Of a stretch of DNA of 64,000 nucleotides, positions 36,345-45,559 are shown piece after piece (position 1 is the stretch's first letter; the number at the start of each line of letters is the position of its first letter). The notes below the pieces were generated by a model. It made no database searches. It worked only from the letters and a program-made list of their open reading frames with translations, and was not told where the DNA came from. Made by a program: the position numbers and the translations under genes. Source of the stretch: Bacillota bacterium (GTDB lineage: Bacteria; Bacillota; Clostridia; Lachnospirales; Lachnospiraceae); the NCBI GenBank assembly GCA_023435895.1, contig JAEZLH010000007.1, forward strand, positions 1 through 64,000. The letters are read 5' to 3'.

Positions 36345-37352
36345 TTATAAGAACGTCTGATAGTCCGCCCAATTCTCTTCTAATAATTTGGGCGTATCAA
36401 GTCCGTAGGGACAATGCTTCTTGCAGTGATCACAATGTATGCAATCCTCTACCTTCTTCATCTGTTCCTTCCAGTAATCATTCAAATAAACAGATAATGG
36501 CGCACGCCGAACCATAAGTGACATTCTTGCTGCGGTGGGTATTTCAATTTTAGCAGGACATGGAAGACAATAACCACAGCCCCTGCAAAAATCTTTTAAT
36601 AACTCCGCTCTGTCTTTCTCTATAACCACCATTAACTCTTTATCAAGTGTTGGCGGATTATCAATATAACTTATAAATTCGTCCAGTTCCTTTTCCGTTT
36701 GGATTCCCCAGATGGGAAGAACATGATCAAATTGTGCTAAGTAAGCATACGCTGCTGCAGAACAGGTAATCAATCCTCCAGACAATGCCTTCATGGCGAT
36801 AAATCCGATATTATTCTTCTTGCAGAGCTCAACTAACTCTTGCTCCTCTTTTGTAGCCAAATAACTGAAAGGGAATTGAATGGTCTCATACAGACCGCTT
36901 CTTGTAGCCTCCATAGCAACTGAAAGTCTATGGTTGGTGATACCAATATGTCGAATCATTCCTTTTTCCTTTGCTTCTAACATAGCCTCATATAAACCGC
37001 TTCCATCTCCAGGCTTTGGGCAAAAGCTAGGGTTATGGAACTGATATAGATCCAGATAATCCGTACTTAACTGCTCCAGTGAAGTGTTCAGCTGACTCCA
37101 AAAATCCTCTACTTTAGTGGACATTGTTTTGGATGCAATATAGATTTGATCTCTCACATCCCCAAGCGCATATCCGATTTTCTCTTCACTATCTGTATAA
37201 AATCTTGCCGTATCGAAGAATGTAATTCCATTTTGAAAAGCCTTTTGAAGCAAATATGCTGATTCTTCCTTTGTTATTCTTTGTATCGGCAATGCTCCAA
37301 AACCATTTTTATTGACCTTTATCCCAGTTGTGCCAAGTATAACCTGATCCAT
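36345..37352 (-). CDS. Aldo/keto reductase with C-terminal ferredoxin domain
   Basis: 335 residues. Residues 1-250 form an aldo/keto reductase barrel with the Asp/Tyr/Lys/His type active-site segments (FDTARFYTDSEEKIGYAL, IYIASKTM). The C-terminal 80 residues hold two [4Fe-4S] motifs, CRGCGYCLPCP and CIHCDHCKKHCPYG. This fusion is common in anaerobes and suggests electron transfer between ferredoxin and a carbonyl or other substrate; the substrate is unknown. AAGGTGAG precedes ATG. Confidence 0.85.
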   Translation of the reverse strand: MDQVILGTTGIKVNKNGFGALPIQRITKEESAYLLQKAFQNGITFFDTARFYTDSEEKIGYALGDVRDQIYIASKTMSTKVEDFWSQLNTSLEQLSTDYLDLYQFHNPSFCPKPGDGSGLYEAMLEAKEKGMIRHIGITNHRLSVAMEATRSGLYETIQFPFSYLATKEEQELVELCKKNNIGFIAMKALSGGLITCSAAAYAYLAQFDHVLPIWGIQTEKELDEFISYIDNPPTLDKELMVVIEKDRAELLKDFCRGCGYCLPCPAKIEIPTAARMSLMVRRAPLSVYLNDYWKEQMKKVEDCIHCDHCKKHCPYGLDTPKLLEENWADYQTFL

Positions 37353-37887
37353 ATCTCACTCACCTTTTCCCAAATAATATTCATTCCAGTTCTCTTTCAT
37401 AATCTATCGTTTTATCATATCACTAATAAACGCTCTTTTAAAGTACCTTGGAACAAGGATTTAAGGTAATGAGTATATGTATTTTTTTAAAACCATTGTA
37501 TTTATGGAATATAAATAAATCTCCCTTTGTTTTAAATAAGTTCCATTGTAATAAACAAATTCCCTTTGTTTTAAAAATTCGCATTGTCCTAAATATTCGC
37601 ATTGTCTTAAATAATTCGTATTATCTTAAATGAGGCTTCGGTTGTAATGATTAATGTTTTTCGTATCAATAATACAGCAAAACCAGAATGAATATTATAG
37701 GTGTCCGCCAAATATTTTTCTGTATTAAATTAATCCCTATCATGTATAATATAACTAAACTTTTAAAACAAACTAACCTATGTTATTTTATGCTCCGAGT
37801 ACCAAAAGCCCTTTTAAACAGTATTCACCGGCAATTTACTCAAAGCATCTTTATTACATAAACTCTTAGGAAGGTCATGGTAACTCT
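37353..37887. other. Intergenic, 535 bases
   Basis: A gene-free, AT-rich divergent region that should hold the promoters of the aldo/keto reductase and exonuclease genes. It contains the degenerate tandem repeat at 37523-37632. Confidence 0.5.
37523..37632. repeat. Degenerate tandem repeats, about 18-20 bp
   Basis: TCCCTTTGTTTTAAA occurs twice, and a unit close to ATTCGCATTGTCTTAAAT occurs three times with small changes, so the stretch looks like slippage-derived low-complexity DNA. Confidence 0.6.
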
Positions 37888-38643
37888 ATGCATTATATTG
37901 TGTTTGATATGGAATTTAATCAGGATTTTTCAACGAATCCACCAATTTCAGAAGGAAAGCCTTACTTCCCCTTTGAAATCATACAAATCGGCGCGGTTAA
38001 GCTTGACTCCGCTTTAAATACCGTATCCACCTTCAATCGTTATATAAAGCCAACTGTTTATCCTGAAGTTGGTACCTTTATTACTGAGCTTACCGGCATC
38101 ACTACTGACAGACTGCAAGGAGAACAGACCTTTCCCTCGGTATATTCGGATTTTCTTGCGTTTATCAACGATTCGGACGCTATCCTATGCAGTTGGGGCA
38201 GGACAGATATGAAGGAGCTATACCGTTCCGTGGAATATTTTCAAATTAACAAAGAGAATATGCCAAAACTTTTTCTGGATATTCAGCCCTATGCCTCCCT
38301 CCATCTCAAGAAGCCGAGAAAGATGTTATTAAAGCTTCAATATACGGTAGAGCAGCTAAAGCTTCCTCTGCTTCGCCCCTTTCATGATGCACTGGCAGAC
38401 GCCCTTTATACTGCTGATGTACTAAAAGCAATCTATAAGCCCTTTATTGTGCCCATCGTTTATCATCCCACCCTTGTCCATGCCAAATTTAAAGCACGTC
38501 AAATGAAAAAGATTATTGATTTTGAGGGACTATTAAAACAATTTGAAAAAATGTATCAGCGTCAAATGACCGAAGAAGAGATCTCTCTGATTAAGCTTGC
38601 TTACCAAATGGGAAAGACCGGACAATTTCTAAAGGAACGCTAG
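37888..38643 (+). CDS. DEDDh 3'-5' exonuclease domain protein
   Basis: 251 residues of the DnaQ/RNase T superfamily. The acidic residues of ExoI (FDMEF, Asp7 and Glu9), ExoII (SWGRTDMKEL) and ExoIII (FHDALADALYTADVL, with His and Asp) are present, so it should be an active metal-dependent exonuclease, related to KapD-like inhibitors of sporulation and stand-alone nucleases. The C-terminal 60 residues are helical and unassigned. The substrate, DNA or RNA, is not evident. Confidence 0.82.
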   Translation: MHYIVFDMEFNQDFSTNPPISEGKPYFPFEIIQIGAVKLDSALNTVSTFNRYIKPTVYPEVGTFITELTGITTDRLQGEQTFPSVYSDFLAFINDSDAILCSWGRTDMKELYRSVEYFQINKENMPKLFLDIQPYASLHLKKPRKMLLKLQYTVEQLKLPLLRPFHDALADALYTADVLKAIYKPFIVPIVYHPTLVHAKFKARQMKKIIDFEGLLKQFEKMYQRQMTEEEISLIKLAYQMGKTGQFLKER

Positions 38644-38760
38644 ATCACTCCGTTTTATTCTGTAAGAACAATCCATTGTCAGAGACTCTTTCCAGACATA
38701 ATCAATTAGTCATCTGCAGGATTACGAACACCATTTAAATTATTATAAAGGAAGAAGGAT

Positions 38761-39582
38761 GTGTTAATTTTGAAACTATCTAGCCTGAATTATTTAGATA
38801 TTATGAAGAATAACAGTGATTTGGAGTTTGGCAGAAGCATTATTGAAGGTGTAGAAATCAAGATTTGCAGAAACAGCCCCCATGCATACAAGTTACATGT
38901 ACATAATGAACTTTCGTTGGGCTACATAATACAGGGAACAACGGACTTAACCTTAAACAACACCACAATTCATTATGAAATGGGCGATGGTGTTGTCATA
39001 CCACCCTTAATGACTCACCGATGTGCACCCAACGATATTTCTCACTGGGCTTATGTTATGCTATTCATAAATCCGACCTACTACAGTGATGTTGTATCCT
39101 TTCCTCATGCAAAAAAGCTAACCGGCAACCAAGTTCATAAATTAACTGGTTTTATTGAACAACTGTTGATCGAAAAGCATCCCGACACCCTTGAAAATAT
39201 ACTAATTGAACTATTACTAGAATTTGGTGAAAAAGAGCCTATAGAGGAATTGGAACCGAATACCGATGATAGTATTCGCATAATCCATGAGTATATCCTG
39301 GATCATGTAAATGAGTCCATTACGCTAGATAAACTACAGAAATTATCGGGGCTAAACAAATTTACTCTGATACGAAATTTCAAGAAACAGTATATCACTA
39401 CGCCAGCTGCATACCACTTACAATATAAAGTTGCAAATGCAAAAAGATTATTAAGTGATGGCATGAATGTATTTGATGTTTGTGAGAGCTTAGGCTTTTA
39501 TGACCAAGCCCATTTAATCCGTGAATTCAAAAAAATGTACGGAATTTCACCAGGTAAATACATAGAACAATTAAACCGATAG
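38761..39582 (+). CDS. AraC-family regulator with cupin sensor
   Basis: 273 residues: an N-terminal cupin-like arm (HAYKLHVHNELSLGYIIQG...MGDGVVIPPLMTH) and a C-terminal double helix-turn-helix (about 170-270: ITLDKLQKLSGLNKFTLIRNFKKQ, GFYDQAHLIREFKKMYGISPGKY). The GTG at 38761 is the likely start, with AAGGA 8 nt upstream; a TTG at 38770 is possible. It lies 72 nt before an EamA transporter on the same strand and probably regulates it. Confidence 0.85.
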   Translation: MLILKLSSLNYLDIMKNNSDLEFGRSIIEGVEIKICRNSPHAYKLHVHNELSLGYIIQGTTDLTLNNTTIHYEMGDGVVIPPLMTHRCAPNDISHWAYVMLFINPTYYSDVVSFPHAKKLTGNQVHKLTGFIEQLLIEKHPDTLENILIELLLEFGEKEPIEELEPNTDDSIRIIHEYILDHVNESITLDKLQKLSGLNKFTLIRNFKKQYITTPAAYHLQYKVANAKRLLSDGMNVFDVCESLGFYDQAHLIREFKKMYGISPGKYIEQLNR

Positions 39583-39654
39583 TGTCAATATCGTACAATA
39601 CAGACCCTTGTATTTTAGCTAATATGGGCTAAGCAAAGAAAAAGGAGTTTGTTT

Positions 39655-40533
39655 ATGAATAGAATAAAATTAATTTTTGTTATGATTCTTTGGGGAAGTT
39701 TAGGGGTGTTTACACGCTCAATTCCCTTGTCCGCTTTAAGCTTGGCCTTCCTTAGAGCTTTTATCGCATTACCAATTCTTTTTGTTGTAATGAAGATGAA
39801 GCATTCCCCCAAAGTGAAATGGAAGCATCTCGTTCCCTATATCATATCCGGTATATTACTTGGCCTTGGCTGGCTTAGCCTGTTCTATGGGTTCAAGCAT
39901 ACCAGCATTGCATCAGCTGTTATCATCTATAATATGTGTCCGGTATACGTGATGATATTGGCACCCCTCCTGTTGAAAGAGCGTATTTTAAAGATACAAG
40001 TTGCAGTGATTTTATTATCGTTTCTGGGTCTCTTTCTGATTGTAGGTAACAATCTGCTAGACGGTTCCGGATACCTAGGTATGGCTCTCAGCGCGCTCTC
40101 TGGAATGAACTACGCTGCTATTGTACTCATTAACCGCAGCATTAAAGTTCGGATTGATAATCAAACCGCTACCTTTGTCCAAATCTTAACCGCCATGTTC
40201 GTTTTACTACCTTTTGTAATAATTGATGGATCGATTATTTCGGTGATACACCTGGATGGTTTAGCAATCTTTTATACTCTTCTGCTTGGAGTACTTCATA
40301 CCGGTGTTGCCTATACCGTTTTCTTTTCCGTTTATGCACATATGAAATCCGTTGATATCGTATCCTATAGTTTTCTGGAGCCATTGTTTGGCATTTTATT
40401 TGGAGTAATCTTTCTTAGTGAACGTATCACCTTTCCTCAGTTAATAGGTGGGGTTTTAATACTTGGTTCAACCTATGTGGGAGAAATAATGAAAGATAGA
40501 AAGATACCACAAGAAGCTTCCGATCAAATATAA
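39655..40533 (+). CDS. EamA/DMT-family transporter
   Basis: 292 residues, ten predicted helices in two EamA repeats (about 5-135 and 145-280). AAAGGAG sets the start at 39655. These permeases usually export amino acids or other metabolites. The adjacent AraC regulator with a cupin sensor suggests control by a small ligand, possibly the exported compound. Confidence 0.85.
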   Translation: MNRIKLIFVMILWGSLGVFTRSIPLSALSLAFLRAFIALPILFVVMKMKHSPKVKWKHLVPYIISGILLGLGWLSLFYGFKHTSIASAVIIYNMCPVYVMILAPLLLKERILKIQVAVILLSFLGLFLIVGNNLLDGSGYLGMALSALSGMNYAAIVLINRSIKVRIDNQTATFVQILTAMFVLLPFVIIDGSIISVIHLDGLAIFYTLLLGVLHTGVAYTVFFSVYAHMKSVDIVSYSFLEPLFGILFGVIFLSERITFPQLIGGVLILGSTYVGEIMKDRKIPQEASDQI

Positions 40534-40621
40534 AAAAGATAAAACACGTTCAAAGATACTTCTAATCTAATATTGACAAATAGAAAAATTTGAACGAAGC
40601 CCCCGATTAAAAATAAGAATT

Positions 40622-40680
40622 AATTATAATATAAAAACCTGTATTACTATAGCAATGGCATTTGCACAAAACCAAAAATA
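40622..40680. repeat. Dispersed upstream element, copy 2
   Basis: About 59 bases similar to 3632-3691, with shared TATAATATAAAAA, CCTGT, ACTAT and a GCACAAAACCAAAA end. It lies about 150 nt before the phosphoesterase gene. Weaker similarity continues downstream toward the start, as at copy 1. Confidence 0.45.
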
Positions 40681-40826
40681 AAACTTTCAATTATAATGTA
40701 CAAATAAGCAAATCCTGGAATTCATAATTTCACTCAAAATTTTGAATAAGCACCATAAGCAGTAATATACTAATCAGTATTGAAAGAATTTATGCTTAAA
40801 CGAATTTTGGTGCATGAGGTGAAGGA

Positions 40827-41765
40827 ATGAAAACAGACCAGCGATTAACAAGAGCTTATAAAAATGCCAAAGTAGAGTACTTTGATAAAAATTCAAAATA
40901 TATCTTTTTCAGTGATGTTCACCGCGGCGATGACAGTGTATCGGATGAGTTTACAAGAAACCAGAATCTTTTCTTACATGCTCTCAACTATTATTATAAA
41001 GAGGACTATCATTATATTGAAGTAGGCGATGGGGATGAGCTTTGGGAATATAAAAACTTTAAGCACATTCGACTTGCCCATACTGATGTGTTCATCGTAT
41101 TAAAAAAATTCTTTGATGAAAACCGAATGACTATGTTATACGGTAATCATAATATTTATCTTCGCTCCAAGCGCTTTGTCAAAGATAATTATTACACCTT
41201 TTATGATGAATACAAGCAGGAAAGGGTGGAGTTGTTCCGTGACCTTGAACCCTTAGAGGCTGTTGTGTTAAAGGATAAAGAAACCGATCAGGAGATTTTG
41301 ATTGTGCATGGCCATCAGGGAGATTTTATGAATGACCAGGCCTGGCATTTTTCAATGATCATGCTGCGCTATATCTGGAGGTTCTTGCATATTGTTGGAT
41401 TTGAAAATCCAGCTAGTCCGGCTCGAAATATGTACAAGCGGCATAAAGTGGAGAAGGCCTATAACAAATGGATTGAATCCCATAAAATGATGTTAATCTG
41501 CGGTCATACTCACCGACCCAAATTTCCAAAAGCAAATGAGCTTCCCTATTTTAATACCGGCTGTTGCATTCGCACCAGAGGAATTGCAGGAATAGAGATT
41601 ATCAACGGTGAAATATTAATGGTAGACTGGAGGTTTGCCGTTGACGAAGAAGGCTGTATGAAAATCAGACGTACTGTTGTAAGAGGACCGCAGCCCGTGG
41701 GCGATTTTGATTGTAGAGTGCATCCTTTTTCCTCCCATTGTGAGGAATGCAATGATGACGAATAA
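40827..41765 (+). CDS. Calcineurin-like metallophosphoesterase
   Basis: 312 residues with all five metal motifs of the superfamily: FFSDVHRGDD (Asp30, His32), GDGDELWE, YGNHNIYL, VHGHQGD and CGHTHRPKF. The pattern resembles the LpxH-like branch, but lipid A is not expected in a Firmicute, so the substrate may be another nucleotide, phospholipid or protein phosphate. The C-terminus ends in a His/Cys segment (HPFSSHCEEC). GAGGTGAAGGA precedes ATG. Confidence 0.83.
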   Translation: MKTDQRLTRAYKNAKVEYFDKNSKYIFFSDVHRGDDSVSDEFTRNQNLFLHALNYYYKEDYHYIEVGDGDELWEYKNFKHIRLAHTDVFIVLKKFFDENRMTMLYGNHNIYLRSKRFVKDNYYTFYDEYKQERVELFRDLEPLEAVVLKDKETDQEILIVHGHQGDFMNDQAWHFSMIMLRYIWRFLHIVGFENPASPARNMYKRHKVEKAYNKWIESHKMMLICGHTHRPKFPKANELPYFNTGCCIRTRGIAGIEIINGEILMVDWRFAVDEEGCMKIRRTVVRGPQPVGDFDCRVHPFSSHCEECNDDE

Positions 41766-41889
41766 CCATAACCTTTAAAAAATAAATTCCTTTTATTCCA
41801 ACTCTTTGTAGTAGACTGTAAGGTGATATTCTATCATTTCAATTATAAAATTCCGGTTCATCGGGCATGATAATATCGGAGGTGATAGT

Positions 41890-42318
41890 ATGAAAGTAAA
41901 AGATATTATGTCAAAGGATATTGCAAAACTTTGTTCCGATGACTCCATTGAAAGAGCCGCACAGCTGATGAAGCAATATAATTGCGGATCAATTCCGGTA
42001 TGTACTCAGGATAAGATAGTCGGTATCGTAACAGACCGTGATATTGCTGTTCGAAGCGTTGCTTCCGGCGAGGACACCACAAAGCAAAAGGTATGTGATA
42101 TCATGACAGATAACGTAGTCTACGGCAATCCGGACATGGATGTATCTGATGCAGCAAGATTAATGAGCGATCGCCAAATCAGAAGATTACCGATTGTTGA
42201 AAACAATAATATTGTTGGTATCGTGGCGTTAGGAGATATCTCTCTTGAACCAAGATATCAAGATAATGCAGAAGATGCTTTAAGAAGCATCTCCGAACCT
42301 AGTAACAGATTATATTAA
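41890..42318 (+). CDS. CBS-pair domain protein
   Basis: 142 residues made almost only of two CBS domains (VKDIMSKDIAKLCSDDSIERAAQLM... and VCDIMTDNVVYGNPDMDVSDAARLM...). Such stand-alone CBS proteins bind adenine nucleotides or SAM and act as energy or stress sensors. TCGGAGG precedes ATG. There is a good terminator downstream. Confidence 0.88.
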   Translation: MKVKDIMSKDIAKLCSDDSIERAAQLMKQYNCGSIPVCTQDKIVGIVTDRDIAVRSVASGEDTTKQKVCDIMTDNVVYGNPDMDVSDAARLMSDRQIRRLPIVENNNIVGIVALGDISLEPRYQDNAEDALRSISEPSNRLY

Positions 42319-42368
42319 TGCTTAACTGAACTTTATTAACTATTAAATTTAATATTGCAAGTAAAAAA

Positions 42369-42411
42369 GAGGTAAGCAAATCAAACTATGATTTATGGCT
42401 TACCTTTTTAC
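42369..42411 (+). terminator. Rho-independent terminator after the CBS gene
   Basis: GGTAAGC (42371-42377) and GCTTACC (42398-42404), extended by internal AAATCA/TGATTT pairing, followed by TTTTTA. Confidence 0.8.
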
Positions 42412-42522
42412 ATTCTGAATTTATAAGCTCATACACATTTTTAATAAAGCATGCATCCTGAGTTTTTGTAAAATTTCAATCCCTCATAAACCGGGCTTTT
42501 GAACACTTCAATTCCAATCAGA

Positions 42523-43263
42523 CTAATACTCAATTTCCTGCAAAAAGAGCCCCTGCGCACTGGCAGGTATACTGCCTGCTACGGGTGATGCACTATCAAA
42601 CAATTTATCCAGCTCTTCCATACTGCGAGTGCCAAGACCTATATCCAGTAAGGTTGCAGCAATCATTCTAGCCATATTGTGAAGAAAATCATTTGCCTTC
42701 ATCGTAATCTGAATTTCTTTCATATCCTGATAAACATCAATGGAATATAAGGTTTTTTCGGTAGATTTACCCTTCTTAACCGAAGATAATTTGATAAAAT
42801 CATGTCTGCCGATTAAATGCTCTGCTGCCTTCTTCATCAGTTCAATATCAGGCTTCTTAAAGCAATAATAGGTGTACTTTCGTTCAAACACACTGGGCAC
42901 ATCACCGATTGCGATACGATATACATAGGTTCTTGATTTGGGATTTAAGCTTGCATGGAAGCGCTCACCCACCTCTTCCACTTCGGTCACTGCTATGTCC
43001 ATCGGCAGATAACGGTTAAAATAATTCTTAATTTCATAGGTTTTCATAGTGCTATTTGTTTTAAAATTAGCAATCTGACCATAGGCATGAACCCCTGCCT
43101 CGGTTCTGCTGCCGGCATTAAGCTCTACCGTTTCACCGGTCATTTTCTTAATTACCTCAAGCAGCTTATTCTCGATGGTATTGTCAGCTTCGCCTTTCCC
43201 AAGCCTCTGCCATCCGCTGTAGCGACTTCCGTCATATTCCATTGTAAGTTTTATATTTCTCAA
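42523..43263 (-). CDS. TruA paralogue with Glu at the catalytic position
   Basis: 246 residues, clearly TruA-like (MRNIKLTMEYDGSRYSGWQR at the start). The TTG at 43263 is chosen because GGAGG lies 5 nt upstream and the alignment begins there; the upstream in-frame ATG at 43317 has no site. The catalytic motif reads GSRTEAGVHAYGQ: Glu55 replaces the Asp that is invariant in active pseudouridine synthases (codon GAG is clear). It may be inactive, an RNA-binding remnant or changed in function. The standard TruA is at 35458. Confidence 0.82.
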   Translation of the reverse strand: MRNIKLTMEYDGSRYSGWQRLGKGEADNTIENKLLEVIKKMTGETVELNAGSRTEAGVHAYGQIANFKTNSTMKTYEIKNYFNRYLPMDIAVTEVEEVGERFHASLNPKSRTYVYRIAIGDVPSVFERKYTYYCFKKPDIELMKKAAEHLIGRHDFIKLSSVKKGKSTEKTLYSIDVYQDMKEIQITMKANDFLHNMARMIAATLLDIGLGTRSMEELDKLFDSASPVAGSIPASAQGLFLQEIEY

Positions 43264-43349
43264 TTTGTCCTCCGTTTTCCTGCCCCTTTGTGGCAGATAT
43301 TTATTGTATTCTTCCATATTGTGTGTAGTTTCAATATTATTTTTCTCAT

Positions 43350-44717
43350 TTATAAGGAACGGTATGGATTCGCCGCCAGATGTTTCTTTGCATATCTCCT
43401 ATAATAAATGATAAACATCAACGATGTTGCTCCCCAAGCCAGAGGATAACTAAACATTACGGTTCTGATATCCGGGAAAATGGGTACAACAACAATCAGC
43501 CATATAATACGCAGTGCACAAACACCAAGACTTGTCATAATCATAGGCACAAGGGAATTTCCCATGCCTCTTAATGTACCCGATAAGATTTCAATACATA
43601 CATATAGTATAAAGCCCGGAACCATAAAATGAATAATCTCCATTCCTTTTACAATCACTACCGGATCCTTGGTAAACCATACATAAACGTAAGGTGCTCC
43701 AAAATAAAGCAAAAGGCTCATAACCACTGCTACCGATAATGCCATCCTAAGGCTAACGATTGCTCCCCTTCTTACCCTGTCATATCTGCCTGCTCCGTAG
43801 TTTTGTCCTGCAAAGGTAGTTGCTGCAATTCCGAACGCACCCATGGTCATCCAAAAGATTCCGTCAACTTTACTATAGGCGGTCCATGCAGCAATGGTAT
43901 TCGTTCCAAAGTGGTTCATATTCGTTTGTATGATTACATTAGTAGAAGTATACATCAGTGACTGAAAGCCCGCGGGAAGCCCGATACGAACTATTTTTTT
44001 AAGCATCTCCTTATGAAAGCGGATCTTTCTTATATGAAGCTGGTAGCTGTCCTTTGCCCGCATCAGCGTAATGCATACCAACAGTGCGCTGACAATCTGT
44101 GCAATTACCGTACCCAGAGCTACCCCTGCTACCGACCAACGAAATCCTACAACGAATAAAATGTCCAGAAAAATATTCACAAAGCAACTGAGAATCAGAA
44201 AGATCAAAGGTCTTTTGGAATCTCCTACTGCACGTAATATTCCGGCTCCCATATTATAGATCAGATTAGCGATGGTACCGCAAAAATACAATCTTAAAAA
44301 GGTTAGCGAATAGGGATAAATATCCTCTGGGGTTCCCATTAAACGCAGCGCATAGGGTGCCCCAACGATTCCAATCACCATTATTGCTGCTCCTCCCACA
44401 ATTGCCAATGCAATTGAGGTATGTACTGCCTTGCTTACCTCTTCGTCATTCTTTGCCCCATAATATTGAGAAATGGATACGGTAGCACCGGAAGATATTC
44501 CAACGAAGAAACCAATTAGTAGATTGATTAATGTGTTAGTGATACCTCCCACTGCGGATAATGCCTCTTTACCAACTACTCTGCCTACGACAATTGCATC
44601 GATGGTGTTATAGAGCATCTGAAAAAAAGTTCCGAACAGGATTGGAAAGAAAAAGATCAGTAACTGCTTCCAAATAACTCCTTCTGTAATTTTATTGTTT
44701 TTCACTTGCTGTTTCAT
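43350..44717 (-). CDS. MATE-family efflux transporter
   Basis: 455 residues, the normal MATE length, twelve helices. The NorM/DinF-type signatures are visible in LIFFFPILFGTFFQMLYNTIDAIVVG at the N-terminus and GAGILRAVGDSKRP mid-protein. It exports cations, drugs or metabolites by Na+ or H+ antiport. The start at 44717 follows AAAGG; the longer frame to 44789 is unsupported. Ordinary clostridial gene. Confidence 0.87.
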   Translation of the reverse strand: MKQQVKNNKITEGVIWKQLLIFFFPILFGTFFQMLYNTIDAIVVGRVVGKEALSAVGGITNTLINLLIGFFVGISSGATVSISQYYGAKNDEEVSKAVHTSIALAIVGGAAIMVIGIVGAPYALRLMGTPEDIYPYSLTFLRLYFCGTIANLIYNMGAGILRAVGDSKRPLIFLILSCFVNIFLDILFVVGFRWSVAGVALGTVIAQIVSALLVCITLMRAKDSYQLHIRKIRFHKEMLKKIVRIGLPAGFQSLMYTSTNVIIQTNMNHFGTNTIAAWTAYSKVDGIFWMTMGAFGIAATTFAGQNYGAGRYDRVRRGAIVSLRMALSVAVVMSLLLYFGAPYVYVWFTKDPVVIVKGMEIIHFMVPGFILYVCIEILSGTLRGMGNSLVPMIMTSLGVCALRIIWLIVVVPIFPDIRTVMFSYPLAWGATSLMFIIYYRRYAKKHLAANPYRSL

Positions 44718-45063
44718 ATTTACACTGCCTTTCATCAATGCATGAAGACTCAAAAAGTACACTACTGTGCTGCCTCTTGCTCCTTCCATGTGAATTCAAC
44801 TCTTATTCACACGATACCCCTTTGTATATGCTGAATGATTTTCTTTAAGTTTTTCCGTAAAAAGCATTCTTTCATTCTAACTCAAAAAATTCATTTGTGC
44901 AAACGGCTTTTGTTACTAAATTGTTCCTTTTCTTATGTACTCATCCATACGAATGAATAATTTATAGTTAATTAGAGAAATTAATTATTATTAATGCAAA
45001 GTCAAAGCCTTGTATCCTTGCAATGCTATGATTATTAAATTCAACTAAGAAAGGAGTTTATCG
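44718..45063. other. Intergenic, 346 bases
   Basis: Divergent promoter region between the MATE gene and the 53-residue gene. No operator stands out. Confidence 0.4.
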
Positions 45064-45225
45064 TTGGATAATAATAAAAACCGAAACAAAGACAGAGAAA
45101 AGAGTAATGCAGAGCTAAGAAAAATGAAGCCCAAGGATAATGAAGATGTGGGAATGGAAAACGGTCAAATTATCGGGGTTCACGAAGGAAAACATGAAAA
45201 ATCAAGAAACAACAAAAAACAATAG
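45064..45225 (+). CDS. 53-residue charged protein
   Basis: TTG at 45064 follows AAAGGAG at 8 nt and is open to TAG at 45223-45225. The product is rich in Asn, Lys and Glu (starts MDNNKNRNKDREKSNAELRK, ends KSRNNKKQ), soluble and without Cys or hydrophobic stretches. I do not recognise a family. A hairpin terminator-like repeat follows. The strong ribosome site supports expression. Confidence 0.55.
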   Translation: MDNNKNRNKDREKSNAELRKMKPKDNEDVGMENGQIIGVHEGKHEKSRNNKKQ

Positions 45226-45279
45226 TAAATGGACTAGCCAATAATACGTTTACCGAGTTAACCATAGCTAGCACATAAA

Positions 45280-45402
45280 GTTAGAAAAGAATGTGTTTTT
45301 CTTCGTGTTTTGAACTCATTGGTATACCTGCGTTCTGTAGCTATCAGATAATTGTTCTGCTACAACCAATATTAGAAACACTCCTTCAAAACACATTCTA
45401 AC
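45280..45402. terminator. Inverted repeat after the 53-residue gene
   Basis: GTTAGAA...AATGTGTTTT (45280-45300) is complementary to AAAACACATTCTAAC (45387-45402) apart from a small bulge; the loop is about 85 nt. It may be a terminator or an RNA structure. Confidence 0.45.
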
Positions 45403-45559
45403 TAATTTTATACATAACTCCAAGGAAGGGTTTTATTGCCTACTGGAAAAGTCTTTAGAAAATTGTCGATTTTTTGAATTTTTCAAGACTTTTCAACAAC
45501 TTGATGCTATAATATCCATAAAGACACCTTTTGAAAATACACCCGAATGGAGTGAACCT

